Below are positions 45,973 through 56,828 of a stretch of 64,000 bases of DNA, piece after piece (within the stretch, counting starts at the first letter, position 1; each line of letters starts with the position of its first letter). The position numbers were made by a program, and so were the translations under genes. Origin of the DNA: Diplosphaera chodatii (taxonomy: Eukaryota; Chlorophyta; Trebouxiophyceae; Prasiolales; Stichococcaceae); assembly GCA_032358165.1 (NCBI GenBank), contig JAALGY010000054.1, forward strand, positions 1,798,001 through 1,862,000, read 5' to 3'. The notes beneath the pieces are model-generated. The model made no database searches. It was not told where the DNA came from and was given only the letters and a program-made list of their open reading frames with translations.

Positions 45973-46826
45973 CGAGATATATGCTGTTTGCATGGCGCTA
46001 CGGAGGTTTTGACGGTGTTAATCTGGCGTTCAATGCAGGCAGCATTGTCAGAGCCAGATTTGTGCAAGGTGCTGCGGACAACAGTCAACCCTGCCAACGG
46101 TGTCAGAGCCTCTTTCCGTCAGCTTACCACTCTAACAGATCAATAGACAATGTCGTGCCCGGGTGGCTCCTGCTATGCTCTTTGTGCACATCTGTTGTGA
46201 GCTACTGCACCACTGCCAAACTTGCGAATTTGGTGAACTCCAAAGCCCTACGAACAGCGCCTATCATGGTAATTTGCACCCCCCATGAGGCCATGTGTGT
46301 CGGCATTCGCTGCAAGTGTGCCTCGATGCCACAGCCATTGTGTCCGTCGCAGCCTATCTCAGCATAGTGGCACTCGCAGCGCGCAGAAGCTCGACTGAGA
46401 ACAGCACGCTGCTCCGCGGCGTATCCATCCAGTGCCCAGCGCACAAATCCTGCACCGCCGGGACACTCGACCTGGCATGCTTGAGCGGCAGCAGCCGGAC
46501 AGCAGTAGTCGCACAGCACTGGCGCAGCCTCCTGACGCCGTCGGGACATGCTCGGCAGCGCTCCCTGGCAGTGAGCGCCAGCCCAGCCATCAGCAGCAGC
46601 AGCCACAGCCCAGGCAGCCTCCTTCCGGTGTATCTCGGAGGTGCGACACGTGCAGCTGGCACACGCGCCATAGTTCGTACACTGCGGATGGCAACCGCCA
46701 TGCCTTCGGTGTCACGGCGTCCACTGTTGCTATCTATCGGGATGCAGCCACCATGTCTTCTGGGACGTCTGTTGATTGCATTTTTCCCACACTTTATGCT
46801 TGCAGGAACAACAGCAGCTTGCCAAC
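45973..46826. other. Divergent intergenic space, UNC50 / eIF5, with a possible small cysteine-rich gene
   Basis: This 854 bp space is long for the window. It must hold the promoters of UNC50 and eIF5. On the minus strand, 46701-46354 begins with a signal-peptide-like run (LPGLWLLLLMAGLALTARE) and 46606-46202, in another frame, is Cys-rich (LCDYCCPAAAAQACQVECPG). An intron could join them into a secreted Cys-rich protein, but no clean splice pair was established, so it is not listed as a gene. Confidence 0.3.
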
Positions 46827-49800
46827 ATGGAGGTGTGTTCCCTGCTTATGCGGCAAGATTGCAGCATGCTGCTTCTGCCTTTGTTGCAATTTGGCCGCTT
46901 CCCTCTGCACTGTCCACGTTCCATGACATTCCATCTCATGCGTTCCTGTATGATCGTCACTTGCTAGCTGTTAGGACAACTGGACGCCTGGCAGTACAGT
47001 TCGCAAGCTGTGTGCTTTGTGCGCAGAACATTGGCGAGTCAAACGCTGGAGATACCTTCTACCGGTACAAGCGGCCCAAGCTGGTTGCAAGAGTGAGCCG
47101 TCGTCTTCTCTCTTCCAGAAACATTCGCTCCTTGCAGGCTAGTCACCCACATGGGCACGGCGATGGTGTGTGGCAGCCCAGTGTGCCATTCCGTGTGCCT
47201 TGACTTGGGCCAAACACTCTGCTGTGCAGATCGAGGGCCGAGGCAACGGCATCAAGACAAATACCGTGAACCTGGTGGACATTTCCAAGGCCCTGGAGCG
47301 CCCGCCTGATTGTGGGTCCTCCTGCAGCTAGATCACACAGCATGCCTCGCGTATGTGCCATCAGTGTCACCTGTGCAGCCATCTATCGGAACAGGCGCAT
47401 GCATGTCCTCTGGGTGCCAAAGACGCTGACATGCTGTTCGCAGATGTCCTCAAGTTCTTTGGCTGCGAGCTGGGGGCGCAGACGAAGTACGACAAGACCT
47501 CAGGCACCTGCATCGTCAACGGTGCGGCGTCTGACCCTGCAGCCAACCCATGCAGAGTCTGATTGACAATATTGAATCAGCTCAGTAACCGACCACTTGT
47601 CCTCCCAAACTCCTTGCTTATGTACCAAGATGTGTGTTTGGTTTCAGGGGCGCACGAGGTCAGCAAGCTGAACGAGCTGCTGGAGTCGTTCACCAAGAAG
47701 TATGTGCAGTGCCACCAGTGTGGCAACCCGGAAACGCGCATCCGCATCAAGAAGGAGATGATCTACCTCAAGTGCAAGGTACGCATATACCCTGATGATG
47801 CTGCTATGGTCAGAGGACTGCTGGCCCCTCGGCCTGCGGATATATGCAGTCTGAGTGCATGCCATGACTCGTGAGCTACCTGGGCTGTTACGTCGCAGGC
47901 CTGCGGTGCAACATCGGACGTGGACATGCGTCATCGCCTCAACACTTACATCATCAAGAACCCGCCCGAGGACAAGATCAGCAAGGCCGAGAAGCGGTGC
48001 GTACGTCAGCTGCCAGCTGCGTTCTGCATCTTGGTATCATCCTCATATGTTCCCATGATTACCACGATACCCTGTGCTTCTGATCGAGGTCATTACCATT
48101 GCACATTCTGCAGGCTGAAGAAGCAGGAGGAGGAGCGCATGCAGGAGGCTGCCGGTGACAACTTGGACAAGGAGGCCAAGGCCCGCAAGAAGAAGTGCGT
48201 CCTCGCTGCAACTGCATCTGCGTGGGGTTCCTTGGCGTGCGGTCTCCTGGCGTTGCATGCTGTGCTCGTAGGACAACACCTTTTTAGGGTGCCCCAGTTT
48301 GAGCAAGCCTTGCCTCCTGGTACCCTGCAGGGACAAGGAGGAGAAGAAGAAAAAGAAGAAGGGTGCCAAGGGGGACAAGGAGGACTCGCCCGACCCGTCC
48401 GCCACTGAGGGGGGCGAGGATGACGACGAGGACGATGAGGTGGGCTGCCGTGCCACAGCATGCGGGCTGTTGGACAGTCGCAGGACACCGCCCTGACACC
48501 CCGTGCTCTGAGGCAGTGTTTCACCAGCAGGAGTATTCTCACATGCTGGATGCTGACACGGATGCTGATCATGTCTGACGCCTCATGCCCCCAACTCCAG
48601 GAGGATGATGGTGAGGTGGAGTGGGCGACGGACACCTCGGCGGCCGCCATTGCAGCGCGCGCAGCAGAGCAGCTGTCGGGCGCCACATCCGAGATGGTCA
48701 CCCAGGGCAACATCGAGGTACGCATTCGCAGCCAGGTGTACCTTGTTAAATCCCTCAGCAGGCAACCATTGCATCGATACCACACTGCAGGGCTTGTTCA
48801 GTGCCTCAGCGGGACTATCTCCGGTGCAACAGTGGAACTGTGATGGTAGATAATTTGTGCGGTGCTTTGTGGCCGTACGAGTATGATCCCCAGCACACAG
48901 ACGGCGGCTCTAACACTTCTCCTCACCCTTTCCATTGGGACCTCTGTCGTCCAGGGCTACCCTGCAGCGCTTCAGGGGCCCTGCTCTCCTTTCTGACACC
49001 TTCTGCGGCGCCTCTGTGCTGCAGGCAGAGCGGGAGGAGGTGCGGAAGGCGGAGAAGGCGCGCAAGAAGGAGGAGGCGCGCCTCGCCGCCGAGGCGGAGG
49101 CCAAGGCCGAGGCGGAGGCGGCCGCCAAGGCCAAGGCCGAGGAGGAGGCCAAGCGCAGGGTGAGGTCCATATACCTGTTTGATCAGCGTGCAGCACTTGG
49201 GGTGTGCATGTCCGTGCTCTCTCAGCAGCAAGGTCTGCCACAGCTGTAAGCATGCTGCTGCGCACATACCGGTGTCAATGCGCTGGGTGTAGGCTGCAGA
49301 GGCTGCACTGGTGGTCCTCGAGTGGTGTCCCGTCACTGGCTGTGCCCTGCTTGCGGCATACTGCAGCCTGCACAGCGCATGCCGTGAATGTTCGTGCAGC
49401 TGGCGCCAGCTGCCGGTTGTGGCTTGCCTGCACTCGAGGCCGGCACCCTGCCATCGTACGAAGCACTCTGTCATGTGCGCGGCAGGCGGACGAGGACGCC
49501 AGGCTGGCGGCGGAGGCGCAGGAGAAGGTGGCGCTGGACGACTTCAATGCGGACCCGGCGGTGCTGGCGGTTCGGGAGCTGGCGGCCTCGCCCGACGGCT
49601 ACAACCCCAAGAAGGTCACTTCCAAGCTGAAGCAGCTGGGCTTCGAGGACCACCCCGCCAAGCGCGCCCGCCTGGTGTACTTGGTGCGTCTTTTCAGGAT
49701 GCGGGATGCCGAGCAGCCGTGCAACGTCGTACATGCTGACGTACCTGTGTTACAAGACAGGGCGATGAGAAAAGATCTCGTATCCTGCTGTGCCCCTGTC

Positions 49801-50713
49801 CTGCACCTGCCGGCTGCGGTCGTGTTAGAGATGGAAGGCGAGCATCTTCGTTGCGTGCAGGCGCTGTTCGGCAACCTGGGCACGCACAAGCTGGGTCCGC
49901 AGATCGAGGCGCGCGCCGAGGTGCTGCAGGCGGAGGCCGGGGAGGACACCACCAAGCAGGTGCGCACCATCACGGCACCCTGTGCTTCACTGTATGCTAC
50001 CTGTCGTTCGCGCTGCGGGTGCCTGTCAGCGCAGTGATCCTACTGCTCATTTGCAGCTGTGGCATGGGGTGGGGACACCCATTTCATGTCATGGCAATTG
50101 ACAGCAAGTGGCATGTGCAGAAATGTCGCAGAGCACATCGACTGCTTGTTTGATGTGGCCACGCTGCACACATACACACGCCACTAGACGCACCTCAGAG
50201 CTGGCTACCACTTCAATCACTGAAATGGTAACCTTGCACCCTGGCTGCAGATCGGCCAGCTGCTGGCGCTGGAGTACCTGGTGGGGGTGGCGCTGCCGGA
50301 CAAGACGCGCCAGACCGCCGTCGCCCTCAAGGCCCTGTACGACGAGGATGTGGTCGACGAGGTGAGGCGTGCTCCACTGACAAGTTTGTGCTCCGCAGTG
50401 GCAGAAATCACCATGAGGCAAGGTCACAGCCACACGCACGCCTCAAGCTGCGAATGCATCGATGGGGCAGCTTGCTGAAGCAGCACATAGTCCAGCGCTT
50501 TGCACTCGAGGTTTTGAGTGCTGCTCATCAACGTCATACACCTGCCGCCCGCAGGGCTGCATCCAGTACTGGTTTGAGAAGGAGGGCGCGGCCAAGGTGC
50601 TGGGCGTGCCGCCCGAGGCAGCGACGGCTGTGCGCATCGCCGCCAAGCCCTTCGTCGACTGGCTGGCCGAGGCGTCGGACGAGGAGGACGACGAGGATAG
50701 CGATGAGGAGTAG
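46827..50713 (+). CDS. eIF5: Eukaryotic translation initiation factor 5 (eIF5)
   Basis: The GTPase-activating protein for eIF2 in start-codon selection. The proposed first coding exon is only ATGGAG (46827-46832) before GTGTGT, joining 47027 as M-E-NIGESNAGDTFYRYKRPKL. The GAP domain continues IEGRGNGIKTNTVNLVDISK (47230), KALERPPD, LKFFGCELGAQTKYD (47453) and VNGAHEVSKLNELLES. The zinc ribbon is CHQCGNPETRIRIKKE with CKACGATSDVDMRHRLN, all four Cys present. A highly charged linker follows (KEEKKKKKKGAKGDKED and Ala/Glu-rich helices near 49030-49150). The C-terminal W2/HEAT domain runs from VALDDFNADPAVLAVRELAA (49530) through FGNLGTHKLGPQIEARAEVL, IGQLLALEYLVGVALPDKTR and CIQYWFEKEGAAKVLG to an acidic tail (DEEDDEDSDEE, stop 50713), matching the aromatic/acidic end that binds eIF2 beta and eIF3c. 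Confidence 0.94.
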
Positions 50714-51255
50714 ATGCTCAGTAGGAATAGACTAGGGTAGAATGTCACGGTGGCATGTCAGCTTGATACCACTTGAGACACTGGCAGTTCGAGATGTTGG
50801 GGCAGTGTTATCATGTCTCGGTTGCGGGGTGCCATCGCATGTATGGGCCGCGCTCTGGCTGTCGAGCGGTAGTCAGATGCACAAGAGCAGAAACACACGC
50901 CAGGCGATTTCGTGTGGCAATTTTGAGGATTGTGTGTTCATTGACGGCTACAAATGGGCAGTGAAAGCGCGGTTGTTTCCCATTCATAGTGTCTATTCAG
51001 TGCAGCCTGCAGCATGCAAAAAAGATCAACTTTGTGGTCCATGTCATCACGATAGCTACAGCACAGCAGCTGAACACCGTCGGTGCTGTGCGTAATGCAG
51101 TTTGGCTTGCCAGCTGCGGCAGAACCCTGATACCCTGTCCAGCACTTCCAACACCCTGCACCGAAATACGTCAATCGAGGAGACGACCGCAGTGGCCAAA
51201 GCAGCATTCGCACTGGGTTCTGCATGTTTGCTTGCAACCACTCGCTCATGTGGAC
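50714..51255. other. Intergenic space, eIF5 / PPTase
   Basis: About 540 bp covers the eIF5 3' untranslated region and the promoter of the next plus-strand gene. The phosphopantetheinyl transferase frame is open back to 50989, but residues before 51256 look non-coding. No RNA gene is visible. Confidence 0.4.
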
Positions 51256-53393
51256 ATGCGATGTGGCCGCATGCTGATGTCACTCCATCGGACATTCGAC
51301 CTTGCCAGTGCGCGGCGTATCCACAAGAGTATGATAGTCTCTGACAGCCGCATTCAAGGCTCTAGTGCCTGCGAGAGGAATCTTTCTGCATTGTCGTCAG
51401 GCTCCCATCGGCTGCACCCTGGCTTTCGCACTGCAGTCCACAGCAGCGCATGGCGCATCCACAGCAGCGACGGCGACAGCTGCGCATCCATCGCTAGCAG
51501 GCCGCACTGCAAGCTCGCACAATCCGCAAGCTCAGCCTGTCTACCCGCGAGATGCTTGCAACCCGCAGCAGCTGGTCAGACCAGGGCAGATGCGGTCCGG
51601 CACCTGCCGCCAGGAGCGGTGCATGTCTACTGGCTGGACCCCGCAGAGGTGAGCAAATATGTCCTACATTTGCATCGGATGATGTGCTGGTGATGACTGA
51701 GCACGAACGATCTGAGGACCATCACCACCTTGCTGCCGGTAATTGCATCCCGTGGCTGCATTGCCAAAGTTCTGCAGTTCCACCACTCTGCAGGTGCCAG
51801 ACGAGCTGGCATTCGGATCATACCATGAGCTGCTCTCGTGCGATGAGCGGGAGTACAGCGCCGCGCCGTCAGAGGCCCACCTGCGGCGCGACCGCCTGCT
51901 GGCGAGGGCGCTGGTGCGCACCACGCTGGCGCACTACTGCGGCGACGGCATCAGGTATGTCCTCGACACGTACACTTCACGTACGACGTCAAGCGTCATG
52001 CTGCGCCCAAGCTGGTAGTGCAGTAAAGAGTGCTGAGTGTTGCAACCCATGGGCCTCTGCGCATCCTGTGCTGCTGTCCTGGATTGCCGTTCGATGTGTT
52101 GGCCATGGTCGACAGCACCGTCAGGCTGGCGCGCATGCATCTGGGCCAATCAGCTACTTCCAACCTTCAATAGATGGATGGACCATGGTGCTGATGTGCA
52201 CAGGCCGCAGGACCTGCAGTTCAGCCGGGGGGAGCGCGGCAAGCCGGCGGTGGCGGGGCCGCGGGAGGCGCTGCGGGGCAGCCACCTGCACTTCAACCTC
52301 AGCCACACGGGCGGCCTGCTGGGTGCGTGGTGTGGCAGTGCCGAGTGCTCATGAAGCACGCCAGACACCCCCGCAGATCACGGCCCATGAGCAGGGCTTG
52401 GGAAATTAGCAAGGGGCTTAAGGGGTACCCTGCACGATGTTGGGTACACGATGGGAGTTTCGCTTCACAAACTGTTTCCACACCACGCCGCTTTGAACAC
52501 ATGTGACACGTGAACGGCTACTGCAGGCTGCGCGGTCAGCAGGGGCGCAAGAGTGGGTCTGGACATCGAGGGCGGCGGACGAGCGACCCGGCAGCAGCCC
52601 CTCGCGCTTGCACGGCGCCACTTCTCGCCCGCAGAAGTCACCACGCTGGAAGGTGCACCCTGGCTGGAGCGTTGATGGCGCACATTCGCCTTGGCAGTAG
52701 CTGCAAAAGCTACACAGTTAGAGCCAGGTTTGCATACATGCTTTCCCATTCTGCAGGCATTGCAGATGAGGAGGAGCAGCGGCGCCACTTCCTGCGGTTG
52801 TGGACACTGAAGGAGGCGTATGTGAAGGCCCTGGGCCGCGGCGTGCTCGCTCGCCCTGGTCTGCAGGTACATGCCTCCAGCAAATCAGGTGCATCACGAC
52901 TGCTACACTTTTCAGAGTCCTGAACGTCTCAAGGGTGAGGCCGCTCAGTTGCTGTAGCGTGCACATACAGTCGTTCACCATGACGCTGGGCAGCGAACGT
53001 GCGAGGGCCGGCAGCAGTGACAGCAATGGGGCGGGCACCGAGGCTCGTCTTTGGTCCGCAGCAGCAAGCAATCCTTCAGCACAAGTTCAGTCAGCAACAG
53101 ACATCAGCACCTGCAGCAGCACGGCCGTCAGTACTGACCCGTTGCAGAGGGACCATGTCAGCAGCATTGGCTTCACATCAGCAGCCGAGGCAGAGCAGCA
53201 GGGGCATTGGCGCTTCTGCCTGCTGCAGCCAAAGGCTGGCTTCACGGCGGCGCTGTGTGTGGAGCAGGCAGCAGGCGGCTTGCACCAGGCAGACAGCTAC
53301 TGGCAAGCGCCACTACTAAGCATGTGGAAGACGGTGCCGCTGCTGCAGGAACATGTTGTTTCGAGCAAGGGCTGCCTGTTGGCCACATCATAA
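51256..53393 (+). CDS. 4'-phosphopantetheinyl transferase, Sfp type
   Basis: Transfers phosphopantetheine from CoA to carrier proteins of fatty-acid or polyketide synthesis. The N-terminal 120 residues are Ser/Ala/Arg-rich and may be an organelle transit peptide; the start is one of several Met codons at 51256-51277. Exon 1 ends AVHVYWLDPAE, and exon 2 (51797) continues VPDELAFGSYHELLSCDERE then LLARALVRTTLAHYCG. Conserved blocks follow: LHFNLSHTGGLLG (52287), ARVGLDIEGGG (52548, the magnesium-binding Asp-Glu pair), RRHFSPAEVTTLE (52616) and FLRLWTLKEAYVKALGRGVL (52789, catalytic WxxKEAYxKAxG). After GLQ|SFTMTLGSE comes an unusual insert of about 60 Ser/Ala/Thr-rich residues before the closing strand block HWRFCLLQPKAGFTAALCVE. 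The C-terminus ends VSSKGCLLATS-stop. Metal-binding and catalytic residues look intact, so it should be active. Confidence 0.88.
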
Positions 53394-53629
53394 CCTCTTA
53401 GATGAACAGCTCCTGACCTTGTTGTTCCTTAGTGTGACTGTGGTTTGATAGTGTTTTCGCATGTTTCGTTGCTTGTGCTGATGCCAAATAATGTTTCAGC
53501 TATCCATCCCCACGAGAGCAGCTACTGGTATCCATAGCGCTGACTGTTCCAGTATGTGAGGACCTCGTAATCTGAGCAAAGCCCCCTTGTGCTCTGCCTG
53601 CACGCCTTCCCTGCTGTCACCTCGGGTCT

Positions 53630-56261
53630 CTAGTCTTTGTAGTCGATAATGCCTGTGACCACTCAGTACAATCACTTGGAGTCCTTTTGATGTCAAAGCC
53701 AGCGGTTTGCACATGCGCCGCACATGTGAAGCAGAGATGCTATGCTTTTGATCCCAGAACGTGACCACTGACCTTCATCACTGATGGCATAAGAGGCATC
53801 GCCCTCGGCCAAGTTGGGTGCATCCGCTACCTGCAATAAGCGGAAATCGTGTGATTGCGGAATGCAGTGTTGATTTGCACGGTGTCTGCAAAATCAACCA
53901 TCATTATTGCAAGGATTTCCTTCATGAGCACCTTCATGATGCGCTGCTCTGCCTTGCCCTTGCGCAGAGAGAGGCGTACTGTCGAGGCGTGTGCAATAAC
54001 ATGACCACCCACCTGCAGCGCAGGTATCGAATTTTCCGCACGTCCAGGTGGTGCTAGTTACTGCATGACATCAAATCCCTGGAGCCTGACATATGCACTG
54101 TGTATGGTCCGCAGGTCACTCCACCAATGGAGGCAGGTAGTATGGCTGCAGGACGCACCGGCTTCTTGGGGTCAGCCACAAACATGGCGCCGCCGCTGGG
54201 GTCTGACATGACCTGGTTGGTGATGACAACTGCCACATTGAACTCCTCAGCTATCTGCGCACACGAAGGATTGTGAAGTGAAATAGTGGTATTGCAGCCT
54301 TGGGATGCACTTTGAGTAACTACTAGTGCAAGCTTCCGCAGCTGTGGCATGCCTTCTTCAGCCTGTTCATCAGCTGCCCGAGCTTCTGCTGCCTGCAGCA
54401 GTACACGAATCAAACCCGTGTCATCCTCGAGAGATCTGCACTTCCAAGTGCAATATGAGATTAGCAGGAATAGCTCCGCACCTCTCAGCAAGCTCGCCAC
54501 GGCCAGAGAAGTCAACCCGCAGGTTTGCAGTGATGGAGTCCATGATGAGCAGCTTGAATGGCTCTTCAACCATCTTGGCCACCAATGGCGTCAGGAGCTC
54601 TGTGATTAGTCATGTCGTCTGTGAGGGATGTCATCGGCTGCGGACATCCATATCTTGGAAGATGCACGCTGCAACTGCTATAATCTAAGCAGCATTATCG
54701 CCTGCTCACCCATCTGTTGCTCGTGTGTGTATGCCCTTGCATGCACGATCTGCAGGTACATATAGCATACAGACTGATCTACTTGACCAGGGTCACGAAA
54801 GCACATATAGTGTTTCCACTGCAGTGTACTCACGTTCTCGAGCACAGCATCAACGTCCAGGTTGAAGCGCTGAGCAATGGGTCGGATGCGCTCAGGGCGG
54901 AAGGTGCCCTCTGTGTCAATGAAGGCCACCTTGCCAGCACCGCCGCCCATCTCTGTTGGCATCTGCATGCAGTGCATGCAACAAGCGCAGGATGGCAGGC
55001 TTGCCAGACATGGGGCACTGCACAACCTAGTTTACACTGGTTTTGCGCCCTTAGCAGTGCATGCATGCTATGTCACAGCAGTCACAAGGTGTCAGTGGGT
55101 TCCCACCTGTGTGGTGACGCACAGCGTCAGACAGATCTGAGTCTTGCCGGTCCTGCACACCAAAATACATAGGTTTGATTGTAATGCTTGGAGGTTCTCA
55201 GGGAGTGGGGGGCGAGTTGAGCAAACGCCAGGAGCATGAGACACTGTGACAGAGGTGTTGCTTGTACCTATACTCGCCGAAGATCTCTGTGATGGCGCGT
55301 GTTTCAACGCCACCGCCCAGCAGCTCGTTCACTGCCTCCGCGCCAGTCGATATCTTGACGACATCTCTTTGACGCTGCAGCCAGATGCACGGTATGTAGA
55401 TGCCCATGAAAACCCTGATCCATATACTTCGTCACCATCCAAACTCCACAATGTGCGTGCAAGCTTGCATGAGAAGGTGTCATACCTGCCGCTCCACCTC
55501 GAAAGCCGACTGCCAGCCGCCAGCGGTGCACATCTTCTTGGCAGCCTCCAAGATCTTCTCCACTTTAGCCTCTGACAGGCCGCGGATCTGTGTCAAATCC
55601 TACATGCAGGACCAAGCGCCTCTCCAAACCTGCAGATATCCATCATCATGCAACACATGCTGTTGCGCAGAGTATGGACCTTCTTTGTGTGCATCATAAG
55701 GCCCTGGCAGGTGTGGTAGCCAGCATCTTTCGCCTTCTTGATGTCGCCTGCACATGTTGCTGATCTTTGTCACTTGCGACGCCTTGTAGCGCCAGGTTGC
55801 TGTTTGCGATCAAATGAGTCAAAAGTGAGTTCGTGCAGCAATGGAGGTGCATGCACAGGAATATACAGACACAACAGGCTGCTTGAAGGCATGCAGCGCC
55901 TGCAGTGCATGCATGTTATTCCTACCACGATTAACGCCCAGCGTCTCCAGCTTCTCGATAGCCTCAAACTCCTCCACCTCCTCCACTGCAGCCTCCTCCA
56001 CCGCTTGGCTGCACATGCAAAGCCGGGCATGCAGGCTCCATCGGTATGTAGGCAGTGCTGATCGACATGCACCATGCTATGCTGTGTGCAGCAGGCTGTA
56101 TTGCCAGCCGCATATCAGCAGCACGTTGTGCACGGAGGCAGCTGTGCATACCAGCACTGTAGGCAGGCTAACGGCGGTGATGCAGAAGCATGCAACAACC
56201 AGCAATCCAGACTGGGGCAACACCTTTTTGCAAGCTGCGCCTCAGCCATGGCTGCTGCCAT
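53630..56261 (-). CDS. DMC1: Meiotic recombinase DMC1
   Basis: A RecA/RAD51-family strand-exchange protein, plant-like DMC1. It starts [12 protein letters not shown] (56261). Exon 2 gives [19 protein letters not shown] (about 55960), then [35 protein letters not shown], the block [20 protein letters not shown] with [13 protein letters not shown] (Walker A, split by an intron), [32 protein letters not shown] and [10 protein letters not shown]. Next are [20 protein letters not shown] and RGELAER (about 54500). [12 protein letters not shown] is the DMC1 signature; RAD51 has YSGRGELSAR. The end is [68 protein letters not shown] and a 23-nt last exon, IIDYKD-stop (53652-53630). Walker A has Tyr where GEFR is usual. 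The protein appears complete, about 340 residues. Confidence 0.93.
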
Positions 56262-56828
56262 TGGCTTGCTCAATCAGCCGCTGCTGCTGCCAGTCTGAAT
56301 CTCCAGCAGGCTTGCGAAGCGTTGGCACAGTGACGACGGCAAATGCAGCAACCGTATATCCACAGGGCGCCAGCAGTTGGCAAGTGTCGCTGTGCTTGGG
56401 CCGCTATGTGGGACAGCAGCCTGCAGGATTGGTGGCTAGTACGACGACGGCAGGTGCAGCAACGTTGCTGATCCTTGTGGGTGAGCGTGCACCGTGCGAG
56501 TGCAGAGGAACTGGCAATGCACGGTCTGGTATGTGCCAGCTGAGTGCCCTTCAGACCGATGCCAGTTGGGGACTCTCAGACACGTGCTGCCCACCAATTA
56601 TTTTCTGCTTGCAGTGCAGTGCATGCAGTTGCATGGGGTATTTGTTAGGTGATTTGCACGTCTCGTTGTTGTAAGGAGCTCGTTTCCCACCAGACACATG
56701 TCTGTGCTTGTCACGTCAAGCAGATAGCACGAGCATAAATGTGGCAGGTCCCTGCTAGCTGCACATGAATAGCTGCAAAAGCAACCCCAACAGCCTCTGA
56801 GCTCCTGCCGAACGCCAGCACACTGAAA
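56262..56828. other. Intergenic space, NAA15 / DMC1
   Basis: About 570 bp between the NAA15 stop and the DMC1 start, both on the minus strand. It should contain the NAA15 3' untranslated region and the DMC1 promoter. A phrase GCAGCAACG(T) recurs near 56347 and 56456 inside loosely similar sequence, possibly a decayed short duplication. No exon is evident. Confidence 0.35.

Noticed and set aside
46825..46835. An alternative single-exon start for eIF5 at a later Met
   Set aside because: The first Met inside the conserved domain would remove the FYRYKRPKL block that all eIF5 proteins keep.
46295..47203. A 302-codon plus-strand frame upstream of eIF5
   Set aside because: No family resemblance. 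It overlaps the divergent promoter space and runs into eIF5 exon 2 in a different context from the conserved N-terminus.
16656..56261. A functional genome-maintenance cluster (glycosylase, PIF1, CAP-G2, DMC1)
   Set aside because: The genes are spread over 40 kb on both strands among unrelated housekeeping genes. Eukaryotic gene order gives no reason to treat them as one unit.
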